Shown: positions 7,443-16,995 of the stretch, piece by piece | Position numbering within the stretch: the stretch's first letter is position 1 | Layout of the letters: every line of letters starts with the position of its first letter | Assembly (NCBI GenBank): GCA_022510905.1 | Contig: JAFLSN010000010.1 | Location: 1 to 64,000, forward strand | Direction of reading: 5' to 3' | Source of the DNA: Treponema sp. | Lineage (GTDB): Bacteria > Spirochaetota > Spirochaetia > Treponematales > Treponemataceae | Length of the DNA: 64,000 nucleotides | Program-made: the position numbers and the translations under genes | Notes under the pieces: model-generated | The model's input: only the letters and a program-made list of their open reading frames with translations | What the model was told of the DNA's origin: nothing | Databases searched by the model: none

Positions 7443-8488
7443 CAGAAACCTCCCGGGGGCGGCCCACCTCGGCTTCTTCCATTGCCACCAGAAAATCCAC
7501 CCGGGCCGCTTTGTCGGCGTTGTGTGCGCTGTGTACCTGAACGGGCAACACTCTGCGCTTTGAGCACTTCTCCGCCTGAAAGCCCGGAAAGTACCTGCAC
7601 ATATTCGTTTCCATATGGAGCGACATGCACTTCTATTTTTTCTCCGGTACGGGCAGACACCACAAATGCTTTGCCGTCCTCGCGTCCTATGGCATAGCGC
7701 GAAACAATCACGAATGTTTCATCTGGACTGATTTTTATTTTGCCTGAAAACGAGAAGTTTGGCAGAATGCTTTTTGGGTAATCGTCAATGCGGAGGTGCG
7801 CCTTGACAACGGTGGCTCCTCGTGCTGTTACTTCGCCTATCGCGGGCCAACCTACCACATGCCCTGTCACAGTACCAGAATACGATGGAAATGTACATTC
7901 AACCTGCTGGCCCACTTCAAGCTTTGATACATCGGTTTCGGCAACTTCAACATCAGCTACAAGGTAGGAAATGTCAACCAAAGTTCCCACGGAATCTTTT
8001 GCTTCAAGGGAATCACCAACAGAAACATCTATGTCTGCAATAATTCCGTTGAAAGTGGCAGTTACTTTTCGGTCTGCAATTTTTTGCACAAGCGCAAGCC
8101 GCTGTGTCTTCATCAGCTCCAGCTGGCGTGCCGAACCTGTAATGCGCGTTGTGGCCATGTCGTAGTCATGTTTTGCAAGATTGTATTGCTGCTCTGTGTC
8201 GTCAAGCTGAATGATTATGTCGCCTTTTTTTACGCTGTCGCCCTGCTCCACGTACACGGCGATTACAGTGCCATCGGAAAGCGCCTGCAATGTCTGTTCA
8301 TGCGCGGCAGAAACCACCCCTGCTATGTCAATCACATTTTGGTACACTTCGCTGCGGGCCGTGTACGTTATATTCGTGGTGTTTGCCGCTGAAAGAACTC
8401 GTCGGGCCAGCACCAATGCCGCTGCCAGCACCGCACACAAAGATACCACAATGATAGATATTTTAAAAAACTTCTTTGGGCTTTTCAT
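7442..8488 (-). CDS. Periplasmic membrane fusion protein (HlyD/MacA/RND adaptor)
   Basis: 348 residues. A single N-terminal anchor (residues about 9-30) is followed by a lipoyl-type half-motif (GTVIAVYVEQGDSVKKGDII), a short helical hairpin, the second half-motif (ATFNGIIADIDVSVGDSLEA) and a beta-barrel domain. The last 25 residues are a Gly/Pro/Arg/Ser-rich tail (GPGGFSGGNGRSRGG), probably disordered and not typical of MacA. The start overlaps the TolC-like gene end by 26 bases. It links the ABC transporter in the inner membrane to the outer-membrane channel encoded just upstream. The low-complexity tail may affect the interaction with the ATPase or may be neutral; its role is unknown. Confidence 0.9.
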   Translation of the reverse strand: MKSPKKFFKISIIVVSLCAVLAAALVLARRVLSAANTTNITYTARSEVYQNVIDIAGVVSAAHEQTLQALSDGTVIAVYVEQGDSVKKGDIIIQLDDTEQQYNLAKHDYDMATTRITGSARQLELMKTQRLALVQKIADRKVTATFNGIIADIDVSVGDSLEAKDSVGTLVDISYLVADVEVAETDVSKLEVGQQVECTFPSYSGTVTGHVVGWPAIGEVTARGATVVKAHLRIDDYPKSILPNFSFSGKIKISPDETFVIVSRYAIGREDGKAFVVSARTGEKIEVHVAPYGNEYVQVLSGLSGGEVLKAQSVARSGTQRTQRRQSGPGGFSGGNGRSRGGPPPGGF

Positions 8489-9956
8489 TCAGCTCCTCGT
8501 CACGGCAGAACAAGAGCCGTGTTTCATTATTGTACATAATCAACTCGATTTCGTTAATGATACATTGAATGCGAAATTTCTCTTTGTTTACGAGAGCCGA
8601 TTTCCATTCACTTTCCGTTACGATTCCCTGTTTGTACCACTCTGCGGTATCTTTTTCAAGCTCTGCGTACAGCTCGTATGATTCTTTGTTTTTCGACTTG
8701 TTCCACAAAATATCAGAAAGCGCAGTTTCCTGCGTGATTACAGCGGTTTCATAGTCAAGCTCTGCGGTGGCTATGTCGATTGATTCCTGCCTGTCAGAAA
8801 TACTGTTCAGCTTGTCTGTGATTTTTGCCTGCCTAAATGCATTTGGATCAAGTGAAACAGAAAACGTGTATGCCGGCCAAAAATGTTCTGCGGCAACAGG
8901 AAGCGAAACCCCACCCGAAACCGCAAGGGCCGTATCGTGCCATTTGAGCGATGAGCCAATGTCAACAGAATCTGAATTTGTGGTTGTGTTATTAAACGTG
9001 TAGCCCGCATTTCCTGTGACTACAAGCGCTTTCTCCGCATCGCGTTTTTGGCTGTTTATGGAATGAATCCATGAAGCGTTTTCTGTTTTTGCAAACATGG
9101 CACGGTCAAATGAATGCACATCAACCGGCTCAATCTGAGGCATGAGTGACGGAAGAAATTGTAACGCATCTGAACCAGTGTACAAAACGCCGCATTTTTG
9201 CGCAAAGATTTTTGTTTGCCGTTCAAGCTCGTGCCTGTGAGTTTCAGCCGTGTGCTCGTCAGAAACAACCTTCATTTGGGCCGAGCGGTATTTTGAAGAC
9301 GAAGGCATGTAGCCTTGCGCCTTTATTTCTTCAAAGCTGATGGCATCGTCATACAAATCTTGCTGGGCGCTCACAAGTGAAACCGCAGTGACGTACAGCG
9401 ACCTGAGCTGGCTGTAGAATTCTTTTTCAGCATTTTCAAAACCGTCTTGCAGAGTGCGTTGGGCTTCAAGAATGGCGCGCCGGGACTCAAGCAGGGCCAC
9501 GGCACGGGTCTGCCTGCTTCCAGATATGATGTCAGCGCTGAATGAAAGAGCCGTGTTTTCCACCGTTTTCTTGTCTGCGGAAAGTGTTATTTGCGATGAA
9601 AGATTTACACCAAGATTGTCGGCCTGCGGCACCAGCAGTGTCGCGTTGGGCTTGAACGATGTCTGGATGGTTTCGCCTGTTTTTATGGTGATTTCACCGG
9701 TCTGCATTTTAAATGTCAGTCCGTTTTTTATTGCGGTGGAATCTGCGGAAAGATATGCCTTTTCAACCGATGACGCAAGCTTTTTAAGATTCAAGTTGTT
9801 TTTGAGATAGCCCGAAAGCAATGCTGCGACTGAAAGCTGCTCCACAGCAGTTTCATTTTCAGATGTTTCAGCGGATTGGGCATGAATGGGCGCACATAAA
9901 AATCCCGGGCACAGGGCGAGCAGCGTATAAACAAAAACAAAGAGTCTGCCGTTCAT
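8463..9956 (-). CDS. TolC-family outer membrane efflux protein
   Basis: 497 residues with a signal peptide (about 1-26, FVYTLLALCPGFLCAPIHAQS). The two halves carry the long polar helices expected for the TolC periplasmic barrel, each with an embedded strand-rich segment (for example around 300-370). Residue-level similarity to TolC is low, so the call depends on architecture plus position as the first gene of an operon that continues with a membrane fusion protein, ABC ATPase and permease. No good ribosome binding site precedes the ATG; a TATAGA box lies eight bases upstream, so this too may have a very short leader. A palindromic site 55-77 bases upstream may be an operator. Confidence 0.8.
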   Translation of the reverse strand: MNGRLFVFVYTLLALCPGFLCAPIHAQSAETSENETAVEQLSVAALLSGYLKNNLNLKKLASSVEKAYLSADSTAIKNGLTFKMQTGEITIKTGETIQTSFKPNATLLVPQADNLGVNLSSQITLSADKKTVENTALSFSADIISGSRQTRAVALLESRRAILEAQRTLQDGFENAEKEFYSQLRSLYVTAVSLVSAQQDLYDDAISFEEIKAQGYMPSSSKYRSAQMKVVSDEHTAETHRHELERQTKIFAQKCGVLYTGSDALQFLPSLMPQIEPVDVHSFDRAMFAKTENASWIHSINSQKRDAEKALVVTGNAGYTFNNTTTNSDSVDIGSSLKWHDTALAVSGGVSLPVAAEHFWPAYTFSVSLDPNAFRQAKITDKLNSISDRQESIDIATAELDYETAVITQETALSDILWNKSKNKESYELYAELEKDTAEWYKQGIVTESEWKSALVNKEKFRIQCIINEIELIMYNNETRLLFCRDEELNEKPKEVF

Positions 9957-10010
9957 ACATTCAGTCTATAGCTAATTCCTTAAAATAAATTAAAATAAAG
10001 ATGAAGATAC

Positions 10011-10033
10011 TGTTATATAAAAGCGGTATAACA
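10011..10033. promoter_or_regulatory. Inverted repeat, candidate operator of the export operon
   Basis: TGTTATA and TATAACA (7-bp perfect arms, 9-base spacer) lie 55-77 bases upstream of the TolC-family start codon in an AT-rich region. The size and symmetry fit a dimeric repressor site of the TetR or PadR type. No regulator gene is adjacent, so this is a candidate only. Confidence 0.35.
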
Positions 10034-10118
10034 TAAAATTACAGAAATTGCTATGCTGAATAAAATTTTAGGCAGAACTTACCGACCTTTTGCAGTGCAT
10101 GGACAGTTTTGTTTATGC

Positions 10119-10159
10119 AAACGCCCTTCCCAAACCAGCTGGCCTCAGAAAGGGCGTTT
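10119..10159 (-). terminator. Hairpin downstream of tRNA-Pro, probable terminator
   Basis: Ten-base arms AAACGCCCTT and AAGGGCGTTT (10119-10128 and 10150-10159) form a strong stem about ten bases beyond the tRNA 3' end on the minus strand. The following T run is weak (GTTTGCATAAAC), so termination efficiency is uncertain. Confidence 0.5.
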
Positions 10160-10168
10160 ATACAGTTT

Positions 10169-10242
10169 TCGGGCAACCGGAATTCGAATCCGGGACCTCA
10201 TGCCCCCCAGACATGCACGCTAACCAACTGCGCTATTGCCCG
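10169..10242 (-). tRNA. tRNA-Pro, anticodon GGG
   Basis: A full cloverleaf reads on the minus strand. The acceptor stem is CGGGCAA/TTGCCCG, the D arm GCGC-AGTTGGTTA-GCGT, and the anticodon arm CATGT-CTGGGGG-GCATG with anticodon GGG. The T arm is CCGGA-TTCGAAT-TCCGG and the discriminator base is A. CCA is not encoded, so it must be added by tRNA nucleotidyltransferase. Confidence 0.95.
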
Positions 10243-10400
10243 AAACAAACGTGTGCTTACTATATCAATTTCCCCAAAAAATTGCAAGAGGAAAGCGACA
10301 GTGGCACGGAAACAAGCTTTAAAAGCCTTCGGAAATATGGGGCTGCCACCCATCGCGCATTTTGCGTGGAATATTGAAAGTGCTGCTTTTATGCGGATTT

Positions 10401-10475
10401 TTATTCGTGCGGAAAAGATACACACCGTGCTCCTGCAAAGTCAGCCCCCGGCAAGAAGCCTTGCTACAAATAGCG
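10401..10475 (+). repeat. Dispersed repeat, copy R2 (left part)
   Basis: Begins ATTCGTGCGGAAAAGATACACACCGTG in broken form (left end of the family) and continues to GAAGCCTTGCTACAAA. It abuts the 3' end of the M13 peptidase gene, whose stop lies at 10482. The right terminus is missing or eroded. Confidence 0.75.
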
Positions 10476-10481
10476 GAATGC

Positions 10482-12503
10482 TTACCAGACAAGAATTCTG
10501 TGTTCAGGAGCGAGGTACATGCCGTCTCCAGGACATACATCGTAGCAGTTTAAAAATTCATCGAACTGCTGGAGGCATACATTCACACGCAGAAATGGAA
10601 GCGGATGGCCGTCTGATTCCAGCCACTCTTCTTCTACTGAAAGTTCGTTTATATAACATCCGTTGAATGCGTAATGTGTAAAAAATGCATCGTAGTCAAA
10701 ATCTGGCACTTTTGCGGCTTCCTGCAATACGCACCGCATGGCACCCATATCTGCAATCGCTTCTGCCTGTACCAACGCACCGTTGCACTGTTTTCCATTG
10801 AACACACGAATTGAATCGTAATAATCCGAAACCCGCTTGGTTCGTTCTGTAAAAACGGCAAAGTCTTTTTTTGACCACCAGTTTTTGAACGCTCCTGTTC
10901 CGTCAAACAATGCGCCGTTGGAATCAAACGCATGTGAAATTTCATGCGCGATGGTCTCACCTAATCCTGCGTACATGGCTTCTACAGGCATTCCTCTGTA
11001 GTATATGGTGCCGCCCAAAAATCCCGCAAGAATATAGATTGAATTTGTGATGTTGCTGTAAAAGGCGTTGCTTTCAAGTGTTGAAAAAGTCCAGTAGTCG
11101 CTGTCAAAATACCCGTTCACTTTTCTGACCGAATGTTCGTGCATGATGGCCTTCAGCCTGTTTACTAAATCAAACAGTGTGTCATCGGCTCCAAACGAAA
11201 AGTCAGAATAATCTTCCCACTTGTTGGGATACACAGCCATTATCTTGAGCTGTTTCAGCTTTTCAACGGCATTGCGTTTTGTTTCTTCTGAAAGCCACGG
11301 CTCATTCAGCAGCATTTCTTCGTAATGGGACACAAACCGTGCGCACAATTCCAGCACTTCCTGTTTTACAGGGGCGAGGTTATAGGCGCGCACATAAAGC
11401 GGTTCAACAACATCTTTCATAAACGCGGAAAATGTTTCGCACAAAAACTTTTCATCGGTGTCCGAATCATAGGTTTCTAATGCGGAGCTGCCCAGCCCAT
11501 TTGCAAGCACATAGCTTGTGCGGTCAAGAAATGCAAGTGACTTGATGCTGTAGTGCACCAGAAGGTAGGCTTTGAACAGTTCAAGGTTGTCTTCAACATA
11601 AAATTCGTTGATAAAAGAAAGCCATGCTGGATCAGTCAAAATGAATTCTGTTGCCGCACCAAATCCAAGTGCGTCAAGTATCGGCACAAGCGGAAATGCA
11701 GGAGATTCGTTTTCAAGCTCTGTGCGGTTTCGTATGTTGTTTACGGCTGTGTAAAATGTGCGAGGCGTAGTTCCAGTTTCAAATGTGGTACAATGGGAAT
11801 CAACAGCTTGTTCAAGTTTGAATGCGGCTTTGAACAAAAGTCTCGATTCATGTTTTGTAAAGCCGAGCCGTTCAAGTGTAAGGCAGCTATTTTTATATGA
11901 AAGGCTGTTTTTTGCCCGGCTTCGGTTTTTATGTATTTTCGCCGAGGTATCAAGAAGTTTTGTGTCTGTGGGAAAAATCCACACGGCATATGCTGGCGCG
12001 TTTGAAAGTGATACTTCCACATTGGCGTTAAAAAGATAGTCAAGCGAAAGCAGATTTGTTCGATCACATAAAAAAGCGGTAAGGTCGGCAAGCGAGGAAA
12101 TTTCAATGATTGCATTTATTTGAGGAATGAGCGGAGAAAGACCCACACGGTTCCTGCGCTCCCAGTCAAAAAATTCTGTATACATGCGGCTGGCCAATTC
12201 GCTGTTATGGTCTGTATGAGGGGTTTTTATCATGGCGATGATATTTTTGTTCATGGATTCACTTATCGTATCTATGCTAGAAACAGTGCCACTTTCATTT
12301 TTCACGGAAGTATTCAAAATAAAACTGCGGTTTGCGTAATGATAAAAATCATCTTTTGCAGATGGTGTATCGCTGCTGCTCGTGTTTTCTTTTAGGTCGT
12401 GGTCAATCCATGGGCTTCCATCTGCAAGACTGAGTGAAACACAGGCGGCAAGCAGAAATAAAATCGCCATTCCACCGATTACTTTATGCCACTGTGGCTT
12501 CAT
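10482..12503 (-). CDS. M13-family zinc metallopeptidase, predicted lipoprotein
   Basis: About 673 residues. The N-terminus MKPQWHKVIGGMAILFLLAAC is a lipoprotein signal with lipobox LAAC, so the enzyme should be anchored in the periplasm or on the cell surface. The neprilysin/PepO zinc site HEISH lies near residue 520 (IAHEISHAFDSNGA), the third ligand region is EAIADMGAM, and the substrate motif NAFYSN is upstream. The final ILVW matches the family's usual tryptophan end, so the protein is complete. The ATG at 12503 is chosen because it gives an immediate signal peptide; the open frame extends 23 codons further without one. It is the last gene of the run that begins at parE. A repeat copy follows the stop. 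Confidence 0.92.
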   Translation of the reverse strand: MKPQWHKVIGGMAILFLLAACVSLSLADGSPWIDHDLKENTSSSDTPSAKDDFYHYANRSFILNTSVKNESGTVSSIDTISESMNKNIIAMIKTPHTDHNSELASRMYTEFFDWERRNRVGLSPLIPQINAIIEISSLADLTAFLCDRTNLLSLDYLFNANVEVSLSNAPAYAVWIFPTDTKLLDTSAKIHKNRSRAKNSLSYKNSCLTLERLGFTKHESRLLFKAAFKLEQAVDSHCTTFETGTTPRTFYTAVNNIRNRTELENESPAFPLVPILDALGFGAATEFILTDPAWLSFINEFYVEDNLELFKAYLLVHYSIKSLAFLDRTSYVLANGLGSSALETYDSDTDEKFLCETFSAFMKDVVEPLYVRAYNLAPVKQEVLELCARFVSHYEEMLLNEPWLSEETKRNAVEKLKQLKIMAVYPNKWEDYSDFSFGADDTLFDLVNRLKAIMHEHSVRKVNGYFDSDYWTFSTLESNAFYSNITNSIYILAGFLGGTIYYRGMPVEAMYAGLGETIAHEISHAFDSNGALFDGTGAFKNWWSKKDFAVFTERTKRVSDYYDSIRVFNGKQCNGALVQAEAIADMGAMRCVLQEAAKVPDFDYDAFFTHYAFNGCYINELSVEEEWLESDGHPLPFLRVNVCLQQFDEFLNCYDVCPGDGMYLAPEHRILVW

Positions 12504-12578
12504 ACTATAAACCCCGCTATGCGAATACCATGGCCGCAGTGCTTGGCCATTTTGCGCCGGCTGATTGTGCAATGAATT

Positions 12579-13358
12579 TCAGAAAGCTGCAACGTTTCCA
12601 AAAAAACCGCTTGCGGAAAGCGGCTCTCCACCTTCGGCCAAATGCCTTGCATCGCCCAGCATCTGCACCCGAAAAACAACTTCGCCCGGAATCCTCTCTT
12701 CTGCCCCCAGCACTGTAACCGATGTGGGCGCCACAAAAAATCCCTGCCAAAGCTGCACAGGACTTATTCCCGTAAGGTATCCAATCACGGCAAACATAAT
12801 ACCAAGGTGGCACACAAACACAATATTCCGTTCGTCAAGATTTTTCTGCGTTGCGAGCAGGTGCGTGTCTTGCGCGGCTTCCTCATCATTTAAATGCGGA
12901 AGACAGTTGTAAATTGGAACAGAAGATGAAATCCGTGTGTAGTCGTATTGGGCAAGCACATCGTCAATGCCCGCGCACACTGACTTGTAGTGTTGTTCAA
13001 TGGAACCTGATTTCATGGCCTTGGTTTTAAACCACCGTCTGGCATTAAAGAAATTTCGTTCTGCAAAAAAATCACGCGGAAGCCAGTCCCAGCAGATTCG
13101 TTTGTGGCCGTCCCGGGGGTCTTTGATGCGGTAGTCAAATTCCTGGAGCCAAGGGAGCGTGGTTGCCGTGCATGGAATCTGTTCCAGAAACGGCTTGGCT
13201 GTATCTTGTGCGCGTCCATAGGGCGAAAGATACACATCTGTTATTGGTTTCCACGAGGCCACGCGCTTTGCCAGCAGCAGGGCTTCGTTCCAGCCTTTTT
13301 TTGTGAGCGTGTTGTTTTTGTAGTCTGGGTCGCCGTGTCGAATAAAAATCAGCTTCAT
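12579..13358 (-). CDS. Histidine phosphatase superfamily protein
   Basis: 259 residues. The catalytic RHG motif is at residues 7-9 (MKLIFIRHGDPDYKNN) and the second histidine near 190 (FVCHLGIMFAVIGYLTG), the pattern of the phosphoglycerate-mutase-like branch-1 family. Members dephosphorylate small metabolites or proteins; the substrate cannot be read here. An AAAGGAG site precedes the ATG. It sits 15 bases after the YigZ gene and 75 before the M13 lipoprotein, in a same-strand run that suggests co-transcription. The approximately 60-residue insertion between the two catalytic halves is long for the family and may form a lid. Confidence 0.88.
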   Translation of the reverse strand: MKLIFIRHGDPDYKNNTLTKKGWNEALLLAKRVASWKPITDVYLSPYGRAQDTAKPFLEQIPCTATTLPWLQEFDYRIKDPRDGHKRICWDWLPRDFFAERNFFNARRWFKTKAMKSGSIEQHYKSVCAGIDDVLAQYDYTRISSSVPIYNCLPHLNDEEAAQDTHLLATQKNLDERNIVFVCHLGIMFAVIGYLTGISPVQLWQGFFVAPTSVTVLGAEERIPGEVVFRVQMLGDARHLAEGGEPLSASGFFGNVAAF

Positions 13359-13373
13359 GGAATCAAACTCCTT

Positions 13374-13970
13374 TCAGTCCTGCACCAAAACCGCGGTTTT
13401 TCCCTTGGTCAGATTTTGAATGCATTCTTTGAACACCGAACATTCAGATTTCCAGATGCTTCCGCGTACACAAACATCGGTGCCGTAGGTTTCAGCAAGA
13501 TTTTCAAGATGAAAGTTTAAAAACAAATGCTTTATGGCATCATACAGTCCATATTCTGCATAAAATGAAAAGTGGACTTTTTCAACCAACGGTTCTACCG
13601 TACACTGTTCGAGGAGTGTTTTGACTGAATCCGCATAGGCGCGAACCAGACCGCCAGTTCCGAGCAGGGTGCCTCCAAAATATCGTGTAACGGTTACCAG
13701 AATATTGGTGATGTCGCTTCCTTTTAGAACATCGAGCATAGGTCTGCCTGCGGTGCCACTCGGCTCTCCGTCATCACCCATGCCGGAAGTTTCTCCATGG
13801 CTGCCTGCTATGAATGCGTGGCACACGTGCGTGGCATCTGCATATTTCACTTTTTGTGCATGAAGTCGTTCGCGCGCCTCTACTGATGAATTGACTACAA
13901 ATGCCTCCGCGATAAAGCGGGATTTTTTTATCACAAGCTCCGAAACCTGTTGTGCTGTCAGTATGTTCAT
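13374..13970 (-). CDS. YigZ/IMPACT family (UPF0029) protein
   Basis: 198 residues. The family signature DDGEPSGTAGRPMLDVL and the block VTRYFGGTLLGTGGLVRAY are both intact. Bacterial YigZ proteins have an N-terminal ribosomal S5-like fold and a C-terminal ferredoxin-like domain; the biochemical role is not settled, although the eukaryotic relative IMPACT affects translation control. The start has GGGAG upstream and overlaps the stop of the membrane protein gene by four bases, so the two are coupled. Confidence 0.92.
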   Translation of the reverse strand: MNILTAQQVSELVIKKSRFIAEAFVVNSSVEARERLHAQKVKYADATHVCHAFIAGSHGETSGMGDDGEPSGTAGRPMLDVLKGSDITNILVTVTRYFGGTLLGTGGLVRAYADSVKTLLEQCTVEPLVEKVHFSFYAEYGLYDAIKHLFLNFHLENLAETYGTDVCVRGSIWKSECSVFKECIQNLTKGKTAVLVQD

Positions 13971-15031
13971 GCATCAGCTCCCGGTGTGCAGGAGTTAGCG
14001 GAACCATTCGTGTCGGCAGATGATTCATTTTTGAGTGTGGGAGCGTTGGTGCCATGTGAGGCTTTTTCGCTGCCAGGAGCGCTGGTTTTCGTGTTGGCAT
14101 TTTCGATGGAAATGTTTGCAGAGCATTTGTCCTGTCCGCTGCTGATGAACATTTCCTGCGTACCATCAGTTTTGCGAGGTGCAGAAACGAGGCTGCAAAA
14201 ATACACAGGCACCGAAAGATAAAGTCTGGCCAAGACCATGTATTGCAGAATGATGAGCAGTACATTCAGTATAAAAAATAAAACTGAATGCTGCTCAGCA
14301 AAGCTTTCAGAAGCAAACCCCATTAACGGCAGAATGCCGATGGTGCAGACAAGTGGAATTCCACCAGAATACAAGATAAATCCGATGCAGTGAAAAAATC
14401 GGCCTTTGAGCAGACGTGCGCTCACAAAAAAAGCCGTAAATTCAGAAACAGAATCGTTTGTATGGAGCACCAGCCATAAAAAAATAAATGGCGCCATGGC
14501 CAAAAACGTTATTGCAAAAAATGCGAGCGCCGTGCAGCGCACCAATCCGATAGGCCCAAACCGTTCAACAATCGAAGTGAGCGGAGAATTTGTCGCGAAC
14601 ATGCACAGGTAAAATGCAAGTGTAAGGACAAGCCCTAGCAGCACAAAAAGACCTAACAGTACCAGCGCAGCTTTGAACACTCGCCCTGTGGTGTCGCGGA
14701 AACCTTCAAACATATATCCAGTTGTAACGGTGTGTTGCAATGTCAGTTGAAGCATCATGCCCATAAGTCCGTACTGGAGCATCATAAAAAACAGGCAGGC
14801 TCCAGCGATAAGCAGAATTGAAAGCAGCTTGCCAAAAATCGATAGAGATGCCGCGTCAGAAGACAATGAATAAAGCGCCGGCATAAAAGCGATGGAAATC
14901 ACAATGGATTGTAAAAAAGTGTAAAATATCAATGCGCGGACAGCTTGCCCCAGATTCTTTTTTAGACTGGTACGCAAAAGACGTTTTAGATGTGCATAAG
15001 TCGGTGTGCAAAAATCAATTTGTCCGTGCAT
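13967..15031 (-). CDS. Multi-spanning membrane protein of unknown function
   Basis: 354 residues with about six hydrophobic segments (near residues 31-55, 66-97, 118-145, 163-187, 212-236 and 247-275). A hydrophilic tail of about 70 residues is rich in Ser, Thr, Asn, Gly and Ala. No family motif was recognised. The pattern of paired helices resembles small glycerophosphoryl-diester-associated or YciC-type integral proteins, but this is only a shape comparison. AGGAG precedes the ATG. It lies 29 bases after parC and overlaps the YigZ gene by four bases, so it is probably expressed with both. Confidence 0.75.
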   Translation of the reverse strand: MHGQIDFCTPTYAHLKRLLRTSLKKNLGQAVRALIFYTFLQSIVISIAFMPALYSLSSDAASLSIFGKLLSILLIAGACLFFMMLQYGLMGMMLQLTLQHTVTTGYMFEGFRDTTGRVFKAALVLLGLFVLLGLVLTLAFYLCMFATNSPLTSIVERFGPIGLVRCTALAFFAITFLAMAPFIFLWLVLHTNDSVSEFTAFFVSARLLKGRFFHCIGFILYSGGIPLVCTIGILPLMGFASESFAEQHSVLFFILNVLLIILQYMVLARLYLSVPVYFCSLVSAPRKTDGTQEMFISSGQDKCSANISIENANTKTSAPGSEKASHGTNAPTLKNESSADTNGSANSCTPGADA

Positions 15032-15060
15032 GGTTACTCCTACAAATGAAAAGCGATGGA

Positions 15061-16995
15061 TTACACCAGCGTATCATTTTTGTCGGTCGGTTCAACAACA
15101 ATGGATTCAACTTCCCTTGACGAAAGCTTGATTCCAAGAGCTTTGTGTCCTTTCTCTTCATAACTGTGTGCCTTGAAATTTTCTTCGCTGACTTTGACGC
15201 GAGGTTTTTGTGCGTAATGCAGAGTGAAAGTAAATTTTTCACGCATGTCAATATGCAGAACTTCCATGCCGTCGGGCGTTATAAGATAATCCCTGTTCAT
15301 AATCCAGCTTGGAATTCGGCATCGTTTGATAAAAGCAAATTTTGTTTTAGGTTCGCGGTAAACCACCGTGAACAGCACCTTGTTGATGATTTCTTTGTCT
15401 GCAAAATTGCAGTACCACATGCCAGTGTCCACAAACAGCTTCTGGGGCACATCGCAAACGGAATAAATCCCGGAGTGGCGCAGAATAAAAATTCTGTCGT
15501 ATGGCGTAACGCGGAGAATTTCTTTGCCGCCGTTCACATTGATGCCAAGGTAGCCTTTTTCGTCATAGCGGAGCGGTGTTTCCCGTTTGACCACCTGCTT
15601 TACGTCAACCGCGGTAAAACTTGCAATGGAGGTATGGCGCTGCAATTCTTCAGGCTTGAATTTTTTGAGCATGCCGCCAAGATACTCAATGGCATAATCA
15701 GTAAGACGTTTGAGCTTCCTGCTGATTTCTTTGAGCCGTGCGTTTATTGCTGAAACCTGCTCCTTGTTTTTGTTGATGTCAAAAAGTGAAATCCTGCGGA
15801 TCGGAATCTGTAGCAGCTTCTTTACATCGTCATCAGTTACATCGCGTACCAGTTCAGACGCAAACGGTTTAAAGCCGTCTTTTACCGCCTTGTACACAGC
15901 TTCTTCAGTTTTCATTTGCTCGATAGTTTTGTAAATTCGTTCTTCAACAAAAATGCGTTCCAGCGTGCGGGCGTGCAGTTCTTCCATGAGCTGGCCGCGT
16001 TCATATTCAAGCTCGTCTTTTAAAATGCCTGTGAGTTTTTTTGCATAGTATTTGATGATTTCCGTTGCGGTCATGGCAACCGGCATTCCGTCTTTGATGA
16101 CCAGCATCTGGCAGCTGATGGATTTTTCGCAGTCGGTGTAGGCATACAGGGCGCTTTCAACATCCTTGGCATACACCCCGCGGGGCAGTTTGATTTCAAT
16201 TTCGGTGTGGTCGGTGGTAAAATCATCAACGGAACTGATTTTTATTTTTCCGGCTTTGTAGGCGGCATCGATTGAATCGCATAATTCCTTTGAAGTTGTG
16301 TCAACCGGAAGCTCTGTGATTACAATCTTTTTTTCATCGTTCATGTCGAATTTCGCGCGGGTGATGATTTTGCCGTTTCCATCGTTGTAGTTGGAAACGT
16401 CAATGAGACCGCCAGTGGGAACATCGGGATAAAGCTCAAAATTCTGTCCCTGCAGGGTTTTGATTTCAGCTTCGATTACTTCTTTGATATTATACGGAAG
16501 AATTTTTGTGCTCATGCCAACAGCAATACCTTCCGCGCCGATAATGAGGGCCACAGGAATTTTTGCACGATACACTTCAGGTTCGGTGCTCCGGCCGTCA
16601 TAGTTTGGAACAAAATGTGTCACATGCGGATTTGTGACCAAAAAATCTTTTGCAAGCGGGTGCACACGGCATTCAATGTAACGCGGCGCAGATGCCCCAT
16701 CGCCGGTAAACATGTTGCCAAAATTGCCTTGCTTTTCAATAAAAATGCCCTTGTTTGCAAGTACCACCAATGCACCGCCGATTGACGCATCGCCGTGCGG
16801 GTGGTATTTCATCACACGTCCAACTACGTTCGCCACTTTCTGGAAGCGACCGTCGTCCATCTCGAACAGCGTGTGCATGATTCTGCGCTGTACGGGTTTA
16901 AGTCCGTCTTCCAAATCTGGAATGGCGCGGTCGCGAATAACGTAGCTTGCATACTCGATAAAATTTTTGTCAAACAGGTTCTTAACGTATGCCAT
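15061..16995 (-). CDS. parC: DNA topoisomerase IV/gyrase-type subunit A
   Basis: 644 residues. The winged-helix core shows IPDLEDGLKPVQRRI near residue 30, and the catalytic tyrosine is in SAPRYIECR near 113. The isoleucine and tower/coiled-coil regions follow. The protein is shorter than GyrA (more than 800 residues): the C-terminal DNA-wrapping domain is reduced to about 150 residues and no GyrA box was found, which favours a topoisomerase IV-like decatenase over gyrase. The start codon follows directly after the TAA of the small ORF upstream, with GGAG inside that ORF. The partner ATPase subunit is encoded just upstream. The name parC is a functional guess between two close paralogues. Confidence 0.88.
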   Translation of the reverse strand: MAYVKNLFDKNFIEYASYVIRDRAIPDLEDGLKPVQRRIMHTLFEMDDGRFQKVANVVGRVMKYHPHGDASIGGALVVLANKGIFIEKQGNFGNMFTGDGASAPRYIECRVHPLAKDFLVTNPHVTHFVPNYDGRSTEPEVYRAKIPVALIIGAEGIAVGMSTKILPYNIKEVIEAEIKTLQGQNFELYPDVPTGGLIDVSNYNDGNGKIITRAKFDMNDEKKIVITELPVDTTSKELCDSIDAAYKAGKIKISSVDDFTTDHTEIEIKLPRGVYAKDVESALYAYTDCEKSISCQMLVIKDGMPVAMTATEIIKYYAKKLTGILKDELEYERGQLMEELHARTLERIFVEERIYKTIEQMKTEEAVYKAVKDGFKPFASELVRDVTDDDVKKLLQIPIRRISLFDINKNKEQVSAINARLKEISRKLKRLTDYAIEYLGGMLKKFKPEELQRHTSIASFTAVDVKQVVKRETPLRYDEKGYLGINVNGGKEILRVTPYDRIFILRHSGIYSVCDVPQKLFVDTGMWYCNFADKEIINKVLFTVVYREPKTKFAFIKRCRIPSWIMNRDYLITPDGMEVLHIDMREKFTFTLHYAQKPRVKVSEENFKAHSYEEKGHKALGIKLSSREVESIVVEPTDKNDTLV

